64,000 bases of DNA from Mauremys mutica (lineage: Eukaryota > Chordata > Testudines > Geoemydidae), in the NCBI RefSeq assembly GCF_020497125.1, contig NC_059080.1:50719563-50783562 (forward strand). Direction: 5' to 3'. A program made the translations under genes and the position numbers. Positions within the stretch are counted from its first letter, which is position 1. Every line of letters starts with the position of its first letter. The notes beneath the pieces are model-generated. The model was given only the letters and a program-made list of their open reading frames with translations, was not told where the DNA came from and did not search any database. Below, piece after piece: positions 44,671 to 56,279 of the stretch.

Positions 44671-46347
44671 TCAGGGAGGGGAAGGCGGGGGCGGGGGGGA
44701 GAGGCATAGAGAAACCAGCCCAACCAGGACAGGAGGACGGCATCGGAGATAGCACCCCGCCCCAGCCCCCCCGCCGGAGCAGAACTGGGTACAGTGATTG
44801 TTCTGCCAGGTCGCAAACAGGTCCACCTGGGGAGTTCCCCGCTCTTGGAAAAAAGTCTGTACACCACCTCTGGGTGAAGAGGAGGAGTCATGCTGAGAGG
44901 AGAAGTCCCTGCTCAACCGATCCGCCTGTGAGTTCCAGGTGCCCGGTAGGTGGCAGGCCTGTTGGCAAATGTTGTGGGCTATACAGAAGTCCCACAGCCT
45001 GAGGGCTTCCTGGCAAAGGATCAGGCCCTGCCTTGCCTGTTGATGTAAAACATCGAGGCTGTGCTGTCTGTGAGAACCCTGACCACTTGGCCCTCCAGGT
45101 GCAAGCGGAAGGCCATGCATGCCTGGACGTTTATGTGGAGGGCCAGGTCCTGCGCAGACCACAGACCTTGGGTCTGAACGTTTCACACACGGGCTCTCCA
45201 CCCCAGGTCCTATGCATAAGACACCAGTTTCATCGACGGGGGCCTCCCTCTGAATGGTAACCCATGGAGGATGTTCCCCAGGGAGGGCCACCATCATAGG
45301 GAGGCGACCATGGGCACAGTGAGGACTTTGTCCATCCTGTCTCTGGCCTGGGAGAACACTGAGGTCAACCAGAGCTGGAGGGGCCTCACCCTGAGTCTGA
45401 CATGGCAGACCACATATGTGCACACCGACGTGACCGAAGAGCTGGAGGCACGCTCTGGCTGTTGTCACTGGAAACCTTGTGACCATGTCGATGAGCCCTT
45501 TCAGGGTCGTGAACCTGTCCTGTGGGAGGGAAGTGGTGGCCGATGTGCCGTCTAGGACCGCCCCAATAAACTCTATGTGTTGTACTGTGACTAACGTGGG
45601 CTTGGTGTCATTTACCAACAGGCCCAAAGTGGAGCACGTGGACAGAAGAAGCGCCACGTGATCCCATACCTGTGACCAGGAGTTGCCCTTGAGTAGTCAG
45701 TCATCCAGATAGGGGAAGATCTGGATCCTACAGCACCTGAGGTCGGCAGCCACCACCAACATACACTTTGTAAATACCCTGGGGGCAGTGGACAGGCCAT
45801 AGGAGGACCATAAATTGGTAGTGCTCCTGCCCAACTCTGAAACGGAGGAAGCATCTGTGCCCCTCGAATATATGGATGTGGAAGTACACGGCCTGCAGAT
45901 CGAGGGCAGCGTAGCAGTCCCCGGGATCTAGGGAGGGAATGATGGAGGCCAGGGAAACCATGCAAAACTTGAGCGTTATTGTGTACTGGTTTAGGTCTCG
46001 CAGGTCCAGGAATGGCCTGAGCCCCTCTTTGGCCTTCGGAATAAGGAAATAGCGGGAGTAGTACCCCTTGCGTTCATACTCCACTGGAACCACTTCCACC
46101 GCTCCTAGGCCAAGGAGATGCCCTACCTCCTGCTCAATCAGAGCCTCATAAGAGGGGTCCCCCAGGAGGGACGGGGCAGGTGGTTAGGTGGGATGGAGGT
46201 AAACTGGAGGGTGTAACCCCAGGAGATGGTGTTGAGGAGCCATTGGTCTGAGGTCAGCTCCGTGAGGAAAGCACACAACTGGTTGGAGAAGGGAAGCTTT
46301 ATTGTGAGTGGGTCCCTGATGAGAACTGGCAGGGTGCCCACAGGCAT
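44671..46347 (-). pseudogene. DIRS reverse transcriptase-RNase H, broken
   Basis: From about 46100 the frame reads KGYYSRYFLIPKAKEGLRPF, then LDLRDLNQYTITLKF, YAALDLQAVYFHIHIFEGHR and FLRFRVGQEHYQFMVL. These are reverse transcriptase motifs; the usual LDLKDAYFHI is altered to LDLQAVYFHI. The catalytic YLDD lies at 45700-45711 and is followed at once by a TGA stop (45697-45699). The next frame carries the thumb (LGLLVNDTKPTLVTVQHIEF, then IGAVLDG), and from 45260 to 44900 an RNase H-like stretch with LCQEALRLWDFCIAHNICQQ and PGTWNSQADRLSRDF. It ends with VDLFATWQNNHCTQFC, a typical DIRS junction. Confidence 0.85.
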
Positions 46348-46484
46348 CCTATCAAAACTGCCATTTCCCTGCCTGTTTGCCCTTGGAGGACCCCCCAGGC
46401 TGGGAAGCAGGCCGAGAATGCCTCTGCAGGCGTTTTATAGTCCCGCAACTTTTTATAAGTGGGCTTGTATTTAGAGTGGGCGGC

Positions 46485-48610
46485 CTAGGCGGAAGCCTGC
46501 TGCAGCTTAATCTTAGGTTTAGCTAGAGCCAGAACATAGAGGCCCAGAGTCTGAAGCATCATATGGAAATCTTTCAGGCCATGCAGTTTTATATCCATTT
46601 GTTCTGCAAACAGAGCTTTGCCGTCAAACAGGAGGTCCTGCAAGGAGGTCTGTGCCTCACTGGACAGCCCAGAGAGCAAGAGCCACAATGCCCTTCTCAT
46701 GGACACCGCGGAGGCCATGTCTGCTGCATCTGATGCTGCCTGCAGGGTTGCCCTGGCAGTGCTGTACCCTCCTCCACCAGTGCTTTGAACTCCTTCCTGT
46801 CATGTTCCTGGAGGGAATCCTTGAACTTGGGCAAAGAGCACCACAGGTTGAACTCATACCTGCCCAGGAGAACCTGATGGTTCACCACCCGTAACTGGAA
46901 GCTCGAGGACGAATAACTTTTCCTTCCAAATGAGTCCAGCCTCAAATCTTTATTTTTTGGAGTAGGGGTTGGTTGGCACTGCCACTCCGTGGTTGACCAA
47001 CTCGACCACCAGAGAGTTAGGGGCAGGGTGGGTGTATAGGTATTCATGCCCCGTAGCAGGCACAAAATATTTACGTTCCACTCTCTTAGAGATGGGGGCC
47101 AATGAGGCCAGGGTTTGCCACAGGGCATTTGAAATTTTAGCCACCCCTTCGTGGAGAGGCAAGACCACCCTGCCCAGTACAGAGGCAGACAGTATGTTAA
47201 ACAGAGAGTCCGAGGGCTGCTCCACCTCCTCTGCCTGGAGGTTGAGGCTTGATGCCACCCTTTTTAATAGTTCTTGGTGGGCCTTAGAGTCCTCTCGAGG
47301 GACGGAAGGAGGAGGGGCCGCAATTGCCTCATCAGGTGAGAGGGAAGAGGCTGGTGCCGTACTTTGTGTGTCCACTAGCACCAGAGAATCCACCACCTGG
47401 TCGGTCTCTGGGCATGGTGCGGAGGATGTACGTCCCACCGACTCCTTCCTCGGAGGTCGGGAGATGGAGGTCGATGGCCTTTCTGACGCACTGGCCACCA
47501 AGCAAACCCCCACTGAGGGCTGCATCGGGGGCCACAGTGCCCACTGGTACCATTGCGCCAGCCATGGGACCGGGTGCCACTGCACCTGCTGTGGCACTGA
47601 GGGAGCGGGCTGTTTGGCCTGGCTGGCCTGACCCATCGATGGATGGCTATGAAGGGAGGCTGGGCTGATGTATGACCTACCACTGTCCCTGGACCGGGAG
47701 GAGCGGTGCCGACCCCAAGACCATGACCTCGATGTGGAGGACCGGTACCGTCGGTAACAGCTGCTCGGCGATCGGCTCCAATGGGCGGATCCGTGATGGT
47801 GACTCGCCGGTGATTGACTCCTGGGTCTGCGGGAGCAGTGCCATGGCGGGGTCCTGGAGCGGGATGACGAACGGGAATGGCGTTGACATTCGTGTCACGA
47901 CCGGCTACAATAGCTCCTCTGAGATGAGGACCTTCGACAGTGTCTGCCTTGGTCCTATCGGTGTTCGCTCCTTGAGGCAGAGCGGTGCCTGGAGTCTCGG
48001 TCAGATGGAACCCAGCCAGACAACCTGGTGGGAGTCGACGGCGACCCAGGTGGACTACGCACGGAATGGTGGCTGAGTGACGAACATTATCGGGAAGGTT
48101 CCCTCGACCAAGACCGGTACCGAGTCGGGGGTGACTGCTGAAATCCCAGCAGCGGCTTGCCTCTGGAGCAAGGGGCCAACATTGGCAGTGCTCCTGGTAC
48201 TGGCACTGACATAATGTCCCGGGCCGCCTCCGGCATAGAGGGCATCCGGGGAAGCCTGCTCTGCTCGACTTGAGTAGGAGGCCTAGAGGCCGATGGGGAT
48301 CGAGGACTGCCCAACACGTGTCTAGTCTCTGCCCTAGATTTACTCCAGTGCCGCAGCGGAGAAGGCCTCTTCTTAGCCTTCTTGGCATGCCCTGTGGACG
48401 GGGAGTGGTGCCGACTAGTAGATGGCGGCGGGGGGTCGCCGTGCACCGACATCATGGTGCCCGGTGCCGACTCGGGATCAGGGTCAACGCCAACTCCATG
48501 AGGATAGCCTGGAGCCTAATGTCTCTCTCTCTCAGTCCGAGGCTTAAACAACTTGCAAATCTTACAGCGATCACTGAGATGAGTTTCACCCAAACAGCGT
48601 AGACAGTCCA
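46485..48610 (-). pseudogene. DIRS gag with LAP2alpha-like domain, frameshifted
   Basis: The N-terminal part near 48600-48480 has a GETHLSDRCKICKLFKP stretch like a zinc knuckle. A proline- and serine-rich middle follows. From about 47320 the frame reads HQELLKRVASSLNLQAEEVE, VVLPLHEGVAKISNALWQTL, ASLAPISKRVERKYFVPA and LVVELVNHGVAVPTNPYSKK. A shifted frame continues with LLGRYEFNLWCSLPKF. The end reads MRRALWLLLSGLSSEAQTSL, QDLLFDGKALFAEQMDIKLH and GLKDFHMMLQTLGLY. This block is homologous to the C-terminal domain of the nuclear protein LAP2alpha, which is thought to derive from such a gag. At least three frames are used, so the gene is broken. Confidence 0.8.
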
Positions 48611-49254
48611 CATGTGGATCACTCACTGGCATCGGGCACCTACAAGTGTCAAAAATCCGGGGCACACCCCGGCCCAGGTGCACTACCTAAACTAAACTAA
48701 ACCTAATTGAGTACTAACTACAGGTCACATACACGGAACGAACAAGCGTTCTGGGGACAAGCTATAGCAAAGCTGGAGCAGAGCAGTTCCGAAGCACCTT
48801 CAGTGGCAGCAAGAAGGAACTGAGGGTGGGGGGAGCATGCAGCACCCCTTATAACGCACCATGGAGGTACCACTCCAGGGGCCACTAGGGGTGCTCCCCT
48901 ACAGATATGGCTAGGGGAAAAACTTCCCACACCCGTGCACATGGTGAGCACACACAACTATTGTTAAATACACATGAGCAATCACTCGAAGAACCTTTGA
49001 CATTTCTTTCTCAGCATGGAGAGCTGACAGAGCTGCTGAAGAGGCTGTGGGAGAACTCTGAGGGAATCACAGAACCATCAATGTGGAATAAGTGGGCAGG
49101 CAGAGCCAGCTGCTGCTGCAGAGATTGGGGGGACGGGGGGGGGAGAGACTGCTGTGCTGAGCCATGGGCTGATATGGGGGGTTCTCCCTCCCTCAGGCTT
49201 GGTTGCTCAGGCTGCTGTCTGAACTTAGAGACAGCATGCCGACACACTTCTCCC

Positions 49255-49255
<1 letters not shown>

Positions 49256-49290
<35 letters not shown>
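49256..49290. repeat. (CA)n microsatellite
   Basis: About 17 CA units. Confidence 0.95.
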
Positions 49291-49293
<3 letters not shown>

Positions 49294-49456
49294 CCCCAAC
49301 ACAGTTTCTGCCTCTCCCTCCCATCCCCCCATCACACACACAATTCCCCTCCCCCACATACATTTGTTGAAAAGCGGCTGACAATCTACTAAGATGCCAA
49401 TGGAATGATGGAACTGAGAAACCTGCATCATGTGATGCTGGACCTGTGCCATGAGG

Positions 49457-51258
49457 CAGGACCATCCTTAGGCATATGCAGCATAGGAGGCTGTGTAGGG
49501 CACCTGAAAATTTAGGGCACCGCTGGGTCTTAGTGTCCACCCTCCCACCTCTTCCTATCCCTGTTCTGACTCTTCCTGCAGTCTCCCACCACAGCTGGCT
49601 GCTGCAGCCTGGTGAGTCTTCCTTCTGAGGGAATTTAATAACTTATAAGTGAAAAAGCCTTCTAGCCTGCCATACCTATTAGCACAACACTGAACCTGTT
49701 AAAGAACCATTCAAGTGGTAATGAAGCCATTTAACAGGCATTTGCCAACTCTCAGGTATATACTGTCAGTTTCTAAATTTACTGACAAAAACAGTTGTGC
49801 ATTACTGTAATATTATTTATTCAGAACATGTTAGTCTATTACAGGACCTTAGTTTAAAATTTGTTTTAAAAATATTTCATTAGTGAGTTGGTGAAGATTA
49901 TAAAATCACATCTCTAAAATATCCTTGCATAGATTTTTAGATGCACATTCATCTTTAGCCTTAAATGCTTGGATTGTCAGAGTTTTTTAAATAAATCCTT
50001 CAAAAGACCACCCTTATCTAAAATACACATTTTAATTACTATAGTAAAAAAAACTTGCTTCCAAAGTCTTCCTGTCCTTTCTGACCATTCCTTTCTCCCT
50101 TCAGGTGCTCCACCCCTGCTGAAGGGAGCTGGCCGAAGAGTTTCCCTTTCTTTACTTTTAAAACTAGTTTATCAGATAGTTAGGAGAACCCTCCAGCAAA
50201 ATCAGTATCCAGTAAAATATAAAATCCTTTGTTATGCCTAAAATCTTTGGAAACATATTTTTAAAGTTGGTGAAATTTCATAAATATGTCTATTGTTATG
50301 GAGCTCTCACAAAGTAAATTAGTCTTCCTTTTTCTAAAAGCAATGAACATTGTTATGAACACACTAAACCTCTGACTGATCAATTTAAAATAATGTCTTT
50401 GTTTCAGTGAGTTAAATATGTAGTAATCTGGAATGATTACATTATGAAGATTCAAGAGTACATTTAAATATAAAATCAGCTTAGAAATACTGATTAAGAA
50501 AATGTAAAACAGAAGAGCTGCATCATGTATTCCATAATATTTAATGTTGTATTAAGCAAGACAGCTCTCTCGCCCTTACTACAAAGTTTTTTTCAAATAA
50601 ATCTCTGACAAACTTCAGGGCATATAAAAAACCCTGTGACTGACATTTTTTATTCCCAAATTTAGTGCTTTTAATTAGGTACCTTCTGCATGTCCAGTCT
50701 TCACCATCTGGCATGCAGTGGAAAACACGCTTCATTTTCTTTAGAAAGAAATTGCAGAAGAGTGGTTTTTCAAATGTCATTTGCTTCATTTGGGTTCAGG
50801 GATTTGGATGGAAGGAGGTGAGCAGGGTGAGGGAGGGAAGAGAGGAGGGAGACAGTGGGAAGAGGGCAGGGCCTGCGGCGGAGCAGGAGTGGAGTATGGG
50901 TGGGGCCACAGGCAGAAGAGGTGGGCTGGGGAGCTAGCCTACCCAAGTGGCAGTTTCACCCACTGCCCATTACAGCAGGTAAGAGTGGGTCGGCTCCCGC
51001 AAACCCAGCACAGGCTGCAGTGTCCTTTGACAGGGGCCGTATTCACAGAGCCGAATGTGCCAGCGCGCACATTCTGCATGAGGGAGAGGGTATGGGGGTC
51101 TCTGCGGGGAATTGTGACTCTCCACTGCCATGAGGTGGGCTGGGCATCTCGGTATCCTTTGCTGCCTCGTCCCTTCCTGCCCCCGGGCTGCTGTCAGGCA
51201 TAGGGGCACCAGTTTAATAATACTGCGTAGGGCCCCATAAATCCTAAGGACGGCCCTG
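49457..51258. mobile_element. Non-autonomous hAT of 1.8 kb
   Basis: Begins CAGGACCATCCTTAGGCATA and ends, inverted, CAGGGCCGTCCTTAGGATTT. A perfect 8-base duplication CCATGAGG flanks it (49449-49456 and 51259-51266). The inside is AT-rich (49640-50780) then G-rich (50800-51200). I see no transposase. Confidence 0.9.
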
Positions 51259-54200
51259 CCATGAGGCATTGCAAACCCTTTCCAAAAGGCCCTGAGGCAA
51301 GTTGCACAGTGTGATGACTACCCACAGTGCACTGCTTTGCCTCGATGCAAGAGCTGCTTCTGTGGATGCGCTGTGTCAACACAAGGAATTTAGTGTGGAC
51401 ATGCAACATAGCTTTAATTAAAGTGGCATAATTTTTGTTGACAAAACTCTATAGTGTAGACAAGGCTTAAGACGAATTGAAGTGCATTTTAGTAATGAAA
51501 CTTAAATTTTTATATTTTCTGAATGACTTAACATCTTAGAGAACATCAAATACATTATATCGGGAATCTGTTTCTTCTGAGAAGTTCAAACATCTAATGC
51601 AGGCTGGAAGATGCATTCTTTTCCCTACTTCAAGTGTTTAATGATGTGACAGTTTAGGGAATCTGTCTGAACAATTTATGATCTCACACAGAATTCATGA
51701 ACTATGTATGTATTTTTACCAAGCTGCAAACTCCATTTTCAATGTGCAGCCCCTTTGCCTTCCCCATTGTTGGCTTGCCTCCATGTTAGACTGAAATTCC
51801 AAAGGCTAGTGTCAAAGGAACAACAAGAGGTTCATTGCTTAAAGGGCTCTCCCGTTGAAAAGAAATAGCTGAGACAGTAAGATTAGTTCTTCTGAGTAGG
51901 AACTAGTTTCTCAGGGGATTGGTCGCCTTGGCAATGAAGTCAACTGGTAGGGTCTCTGGTCACCTTTCAAGGCTGTCGAGAGAGTCATCTGACAGAGGAA
52001 ACTGGAAAGTTATGAAAAGGGATCAATCTGGTGTACTCTGCCATTTTTCTCCAGCTGAGGACAAAGGAGAAGCAACTGAACACGTAGCAGCCTGATGAGG
52101 CAGGGGACCTTGCATACCTACCTGAACACAGATGGTCCTCTGATGACTTCTAAGGGAAGGGTGAGCTAGTGAGGGGCACTGTGTTTAGGATGTTTGTTGT
52201 GTGCTATGTGATCTGTACTATTTTGTGCTTTATCTGTTAAATAAGAAAGCAATGGTGTTAGAATCTTGTGCTAAATGTCTGTGATTTATGCTTTGCACTT
52301 AACTCACTCAGGTAACCCAAAAGGTTCACACCTTGGGGTGGAGTTCTGGGAGAGGGGATGTTTACACTATGGGGTAGTCTGATGAGTCAGCACTGATCCC
52401 AGGGGCCAGACAGCTGGATAGCAGGTTCCAGCTCCAAAGAAGGGGTGCTAGAAAGTGGATCTGTACTTCAAGAATGTGCTTAGGATGCCCGAAACTGGGG
52501 CAAGTGGCTGAGCTCTATTCAGGTTCAAGACTTAAAAACACCTGGGGATCAGCATCTGGTTTCCTTCATAGCAGTCTAGTGAGGACACCAGAGGGGATGT
52601 TCAACTGGGACCTGTCAGATGTCATTAACAAATACTGGAGAAACAGGATCCTGGGAGGGTAAGAACACCTTTCAGTTTACTTTTTATAATGTAGCTATGT
52701 GTACTTTTAAGACTACAAAGATATTGACTTAAGCTCAAACATTTTTGCATTAAAAAAATCCATTCACTTTTGGAAGTACTACCCTATAAACTCAAATAAT
52801 TTTAGTGGCACACTGGGAATTAAAGGTTGCAGAGCACCATGTGCACTGAAACCATATAACCTTTAACAAAACTGCACACAAACAAGCTCCTGCCCTCTTG
52901 CTACTTCATGTGCCACAAGTCTTTAACTCTTCTCAAGATGTTCTCCCCTCTAACAAGCCCCGCATGAATCTGAGAAGAGCCAAGACACTAGACTGCCTTC
53001 AACTGGTTTGTGACAGCTGAAATAGATGTAAATGAACACAGGTAGTACTTGCTGAAGCCAAACAGATAAGTTAAGAAGGAAGTCAGAGTCTGTATGTTTG
53101 TGAGTTGTCAGCTATCCAATATGGCCTGTCTGCATCAGGCTGGAAATCTTTCACTTATAGGTCCTCTGGATGTACCCTGGTTTCTCTGAAGGAGCCTGAA
53201 ACATCTGGCAGAACACATCATGGTTCTTAAGTTCTACTTGGTCAGCAACTATGCTGATGAGACAGACTCTATGTGGAGATGCAGTTAGGTTGGACAATGA
53301 TCCAGGGCCAATTCCAGCAAATAGGCCGGTCACAAACATCTGCAGCAGATTTGAGAATCCTTGACCAGTATAGAGAGGGCAACTAAGATAACCAATTTCT
53401 TTTTGGAGCTTAGCAAGGACTCTTGTTACCAGAAGCACTGGTGGATAAGACTTAAGCCTCCCTTCACAGTGGATGGAGAATGTATGTGCCTCTTGCCAGG
53501 GCTGTCCTCTTTTAGTGTTGTGAGTAGAGGACTGGCAGTTTCTTGTTCAGATAGTGGCAAAGATTCAATTCTGCAGGTCTCCACTGGAGGAAGACCTGAA
53601 CACCACTTCCTGATCAGGGGCCAGTTGTGAAGACTCAGCATCAATTGGCTAAGGCTGCCTGTGAAGAGTGTTCTTCCCAGTACTAGATAAGGGGAACCTA
53701 AATTTCTTCTAGGACTCTGCCCATTTCTATATCTGTACGGCTTCTTGCTATAATTGGTACTCAGTTTGCCACCTAACAATCCTGCATCTTTCTCTAATGA
53801 ACAGCACTTTCAGGGTCGGCTGTATCTGTGAATCTCATTGCTCCAAGGAATGTCTTCAGTTGAGATAAATGTTCCTATTTTTATTCACGAAGGCCACAGA
53901 TCCATAGCAGTGTCCACTGGGAGAAGAGGAGGGAGAACCATATAAAGTTACCTTCTTTCGCATCTGTAGGTAACCCTTTCCTAATAGTTACGGGTACACT
54001 ACAGCGTGTAGACAACCGTCTACTGAAGGCAGCATCAGATGACGACTGGATGCTCAGCTTGTAGAATTTGGATATGGTATGAACAGGTGATTGCTTTAGA
54101 GATCTGTCTTATAAAAAAGACACATGATCTTTCTGCTCATGAAGTTGGCACAGTTCTGAAGGAAGGAGCTCTCATTTTTGGAAACGGAGTTACTCATACA

Positions 54201-54528
54201 CTTTTGACTTGTACACTTCCTGGGATACAATTTTAGCCATCTGAAAATGAGAGGTTGAGGACTTCTTTCCTTATGACACTAGGTGATAAAGCACAAAGAA
54301 AGCATTTGTCTTTTTTAACTGAGCTGTGCAGTGCATACATACCTTGAGAGCTCTGCAGACATCCAAAGTGCCACATTCCCTCTGGAGAGAAACTGAGCCG
54401 GGCAGGAGGATGAAAGGGTAATTTCCTGTGCTCTATGGAACCTGTAGTTAATCTCTGGTATTAAGACACGGTTGGTTCTGAGTACCACTTTATCTTTATA
54501 GAAGATGCAGTACACTGATGTTCTAGGG

Positions 54529-55179
54529 CAGAGGTGGGCAAACTATGGCCCGCGGGCCACATCCGGCCTGGGGGACCATCCTGCCCGGCCCTTGAGCTCC
54601 CGGCCAGGGAGACTAGTCCCTGACCCCTCCCCTGCTGTCCCCCCTCCCCCACAGCCTCAGCTCGCTGTTCCGCCAGCACTCTGGGAGGCGGTGCTGCAAC
54701 CTCCTGCTGGGCAGCGTGGCTGCCAGTCCTGCTGCTCTGAGCGGCATGGTAATGGGGCAGGGAGAAGGGGGGTTGGATAAGGGGCAGGAGGTCCCAGAGG
54801 GCAGTCAGGGGACAGAGGTTGTGAGGGGGGAGTGGTAAGGGGACGAGGAACGGGGGGTGGGGTTGGATAGGCATGCGAGTCCCAGGGGGCTTGTCGGGGC
54901 AGGGGTGTGAATAGGGGTCAGGGGAGTCAGGGGACAGGGAGCAGAAGGGGTTGAATAGGGGGTGGAGTCCAGGGAGGGGGCAGTCAGGGGTGGGGGTTCC
55001 TGGGAGGGGGTGGTCAGGGGACAAGTAGCGGGGGGGTGTTAGTTGGGTGGGGGGTTGACGGGGGTAGTCAGGTGGCAGGGGCCAGGCTATTTGGGAAGGC
55101 ACAGCCTTCCCTACCTGGCCCTCCATACAGTTTGAGAACCCGCAGGTGGCCCTCAGGCCAAAAAGTTTGCCCACCCCCG
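54529..55179. mobile_element. Non-autonomous hAT
   Basis: Begins CAGAGGTGGGCAAACTATGG and ends AAAGTTTGCCCACCCCCG. A perfect 8-base duplication TTCTAGGG flanks it (54521-54528 and 55180-55187). The interior is rich in GGGGG-AGTCAGGGG-type irregular repeats and encodes nothing. Confidence 0.92.
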
Positions 55180-55662
55180 TTCTAGGGAAAGAGCTCCCAA
55201 ATCAGCAATCACTTCATCTTGCAGAGAGTTTCTATCAAATAGGCCACTTTAAAGGTTAGAAAGTAATGAAATACTTTCATGAATGGGTCAAAATGGAGAG
55301 CCAGTAATGACACTGAAAACCAGAATAAGTTCCCATGGAGGAATTCTGTGCACTTCAAGAGGAAGTAGAAAATATATTGCTCTCAAAAAACGCCGTATAT
55401 CTGGGTTAAGATTAAATTCACCTCTTACCTGGTGCCCCAAGGATAATAGATAAAGCAGCAATGTAACCTTTGAACCTCCAAATCACCAGGCCTAGCCTAC
55501 ATCCATCTTGAAGAAATTTGAGAATCTCTAACACCAATACAAATGTGAGGGGTGAGACACTTGTCCTGGAACCAGTGAGTAAGTCTCAAATAGGCCCTTG
55601 AGTATGCTGAGTAAGTAGATGTAATTCTGGGAGCTAAAAGTGTAGATTACACTACTTCTTTG

Positions 55663-55850
55663 GGGGGAGAGATAGCTCAGTGGTTTGCGCATTGGCCTGC
55701 TAAACCCAGGATTGTGAGTTCAATCCTTGAGGGGGCCATTTAGGGATCTGGGGCAAAAATCTGTCTGAGGATTGGTCCTGCTTTGAGCAGGGGGTTGGAC
55801 CAAATGATCTCCTGAGGTCCTTTCCAACCCTGATATTCTGGATTACCTCT
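55663..55850 (+). mobile_element. Turtle tRNA-derived SINE
   Basis: A box TAGCTCAGTGG (55673-55683) and B box GAGTTCAATCC (55716-55726), same body as the copy at 10920 with the added CTGTCTGAGGATTGGTCCTG. It ends in CCAACCCTGATATTCTGG, the usual 3' end. Confidence 0.9.
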
Positions 55851-56279
55851 ATTTTAACAGGCTCTCTGTTCAAGAGCACAGCAGCTCGACACAGACCATC
55901 TGGAATATAATGCATAACTGGCCCTTATCAGATCCCTTCTAGAGGAAAAGCACATGAAAGATCTGTGTGTCATGTCAAGGCCAAAGAAGCAAGAAATCCT
56001 TAGCCAGAACAGTGTTATCAGAAATACCAGGCAAGAAGGAGCACTTATCTTCAGTAGCATTCTGTTGAGAAGAGGAAGACTTACGTGTCTCTTTGGCCAC
56101 CTTTGCAACAGGGCATCTTTTGCCTTGATTTTATGATCCTATTGGTGAGAGAACTCCACTGAAACCTCATAATTCACACTGGAGGCAAACAGATGCATCC
56201 CTGGGAGACCAAGTTCCTTTACCAGGAGATGAAATGCCTCTGGGTCCATTTTCCATTCTGAATGACCTCACTTTTTGCA

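Larger units (their letters stand above)
44040..48995 (-). mobile_element. DIRS retrotransposon, 3'-truncated
   Basis: The 5' end is at 48995 (GGTTCTTCGAGTGATTGCTC, a start I recall from turtle DIRS). Then come a leader, a gag with LAP2alpha-like domain, reverse transcriptase-RNase H, and the first part of a tyrosine recombinase that breaks off near 44040. DIRS elements integrate through a tyrosine recombinase instead of an integrase and have inverted terminal repeats. Stops and frameshifts in every gene mark this copy as inactive. It runs in the same direction as RYK transcription. Confidence 0.85.
48996..51468. mobile_element. Second Harbinger-type element, left end missing, split by a hAT
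   Basis: The right end, inverted, reads CCTTGTCTACACTATAGAGT, then TTTGTCAACAAAAAT, closely matching the left end at 36931. The body just inside (GCAAGTTGCACAGTGTGATG, CTACCCACAGTGCACTGC) parallels 41440-41500 of the first element. The left end is missing because the DIRS border abuts it at 48995/48996. It is split at 49457-51258. Confidence 0.6.

Noticed and set aside
46969..47631. 220-codon open frame on the plus strand
   Set aside because: Antisense shadow of the DIRS gag domain.
47375..48388. 337-codon open frame, arginine/proline/glycine-rich, minus strand
   Set aside because: It overlaps the DIRS gag in a different frame. The gag frames hold the recognisable LAP2alpha-like domain, so this is a shadow.
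54461..55174. 237-codon proline-rich open frame, minus strand
   Set aside because: Lies almost wholly in a non-coding hAT of irregular G-rich repeats and shows only low-complexity proline and leucine.
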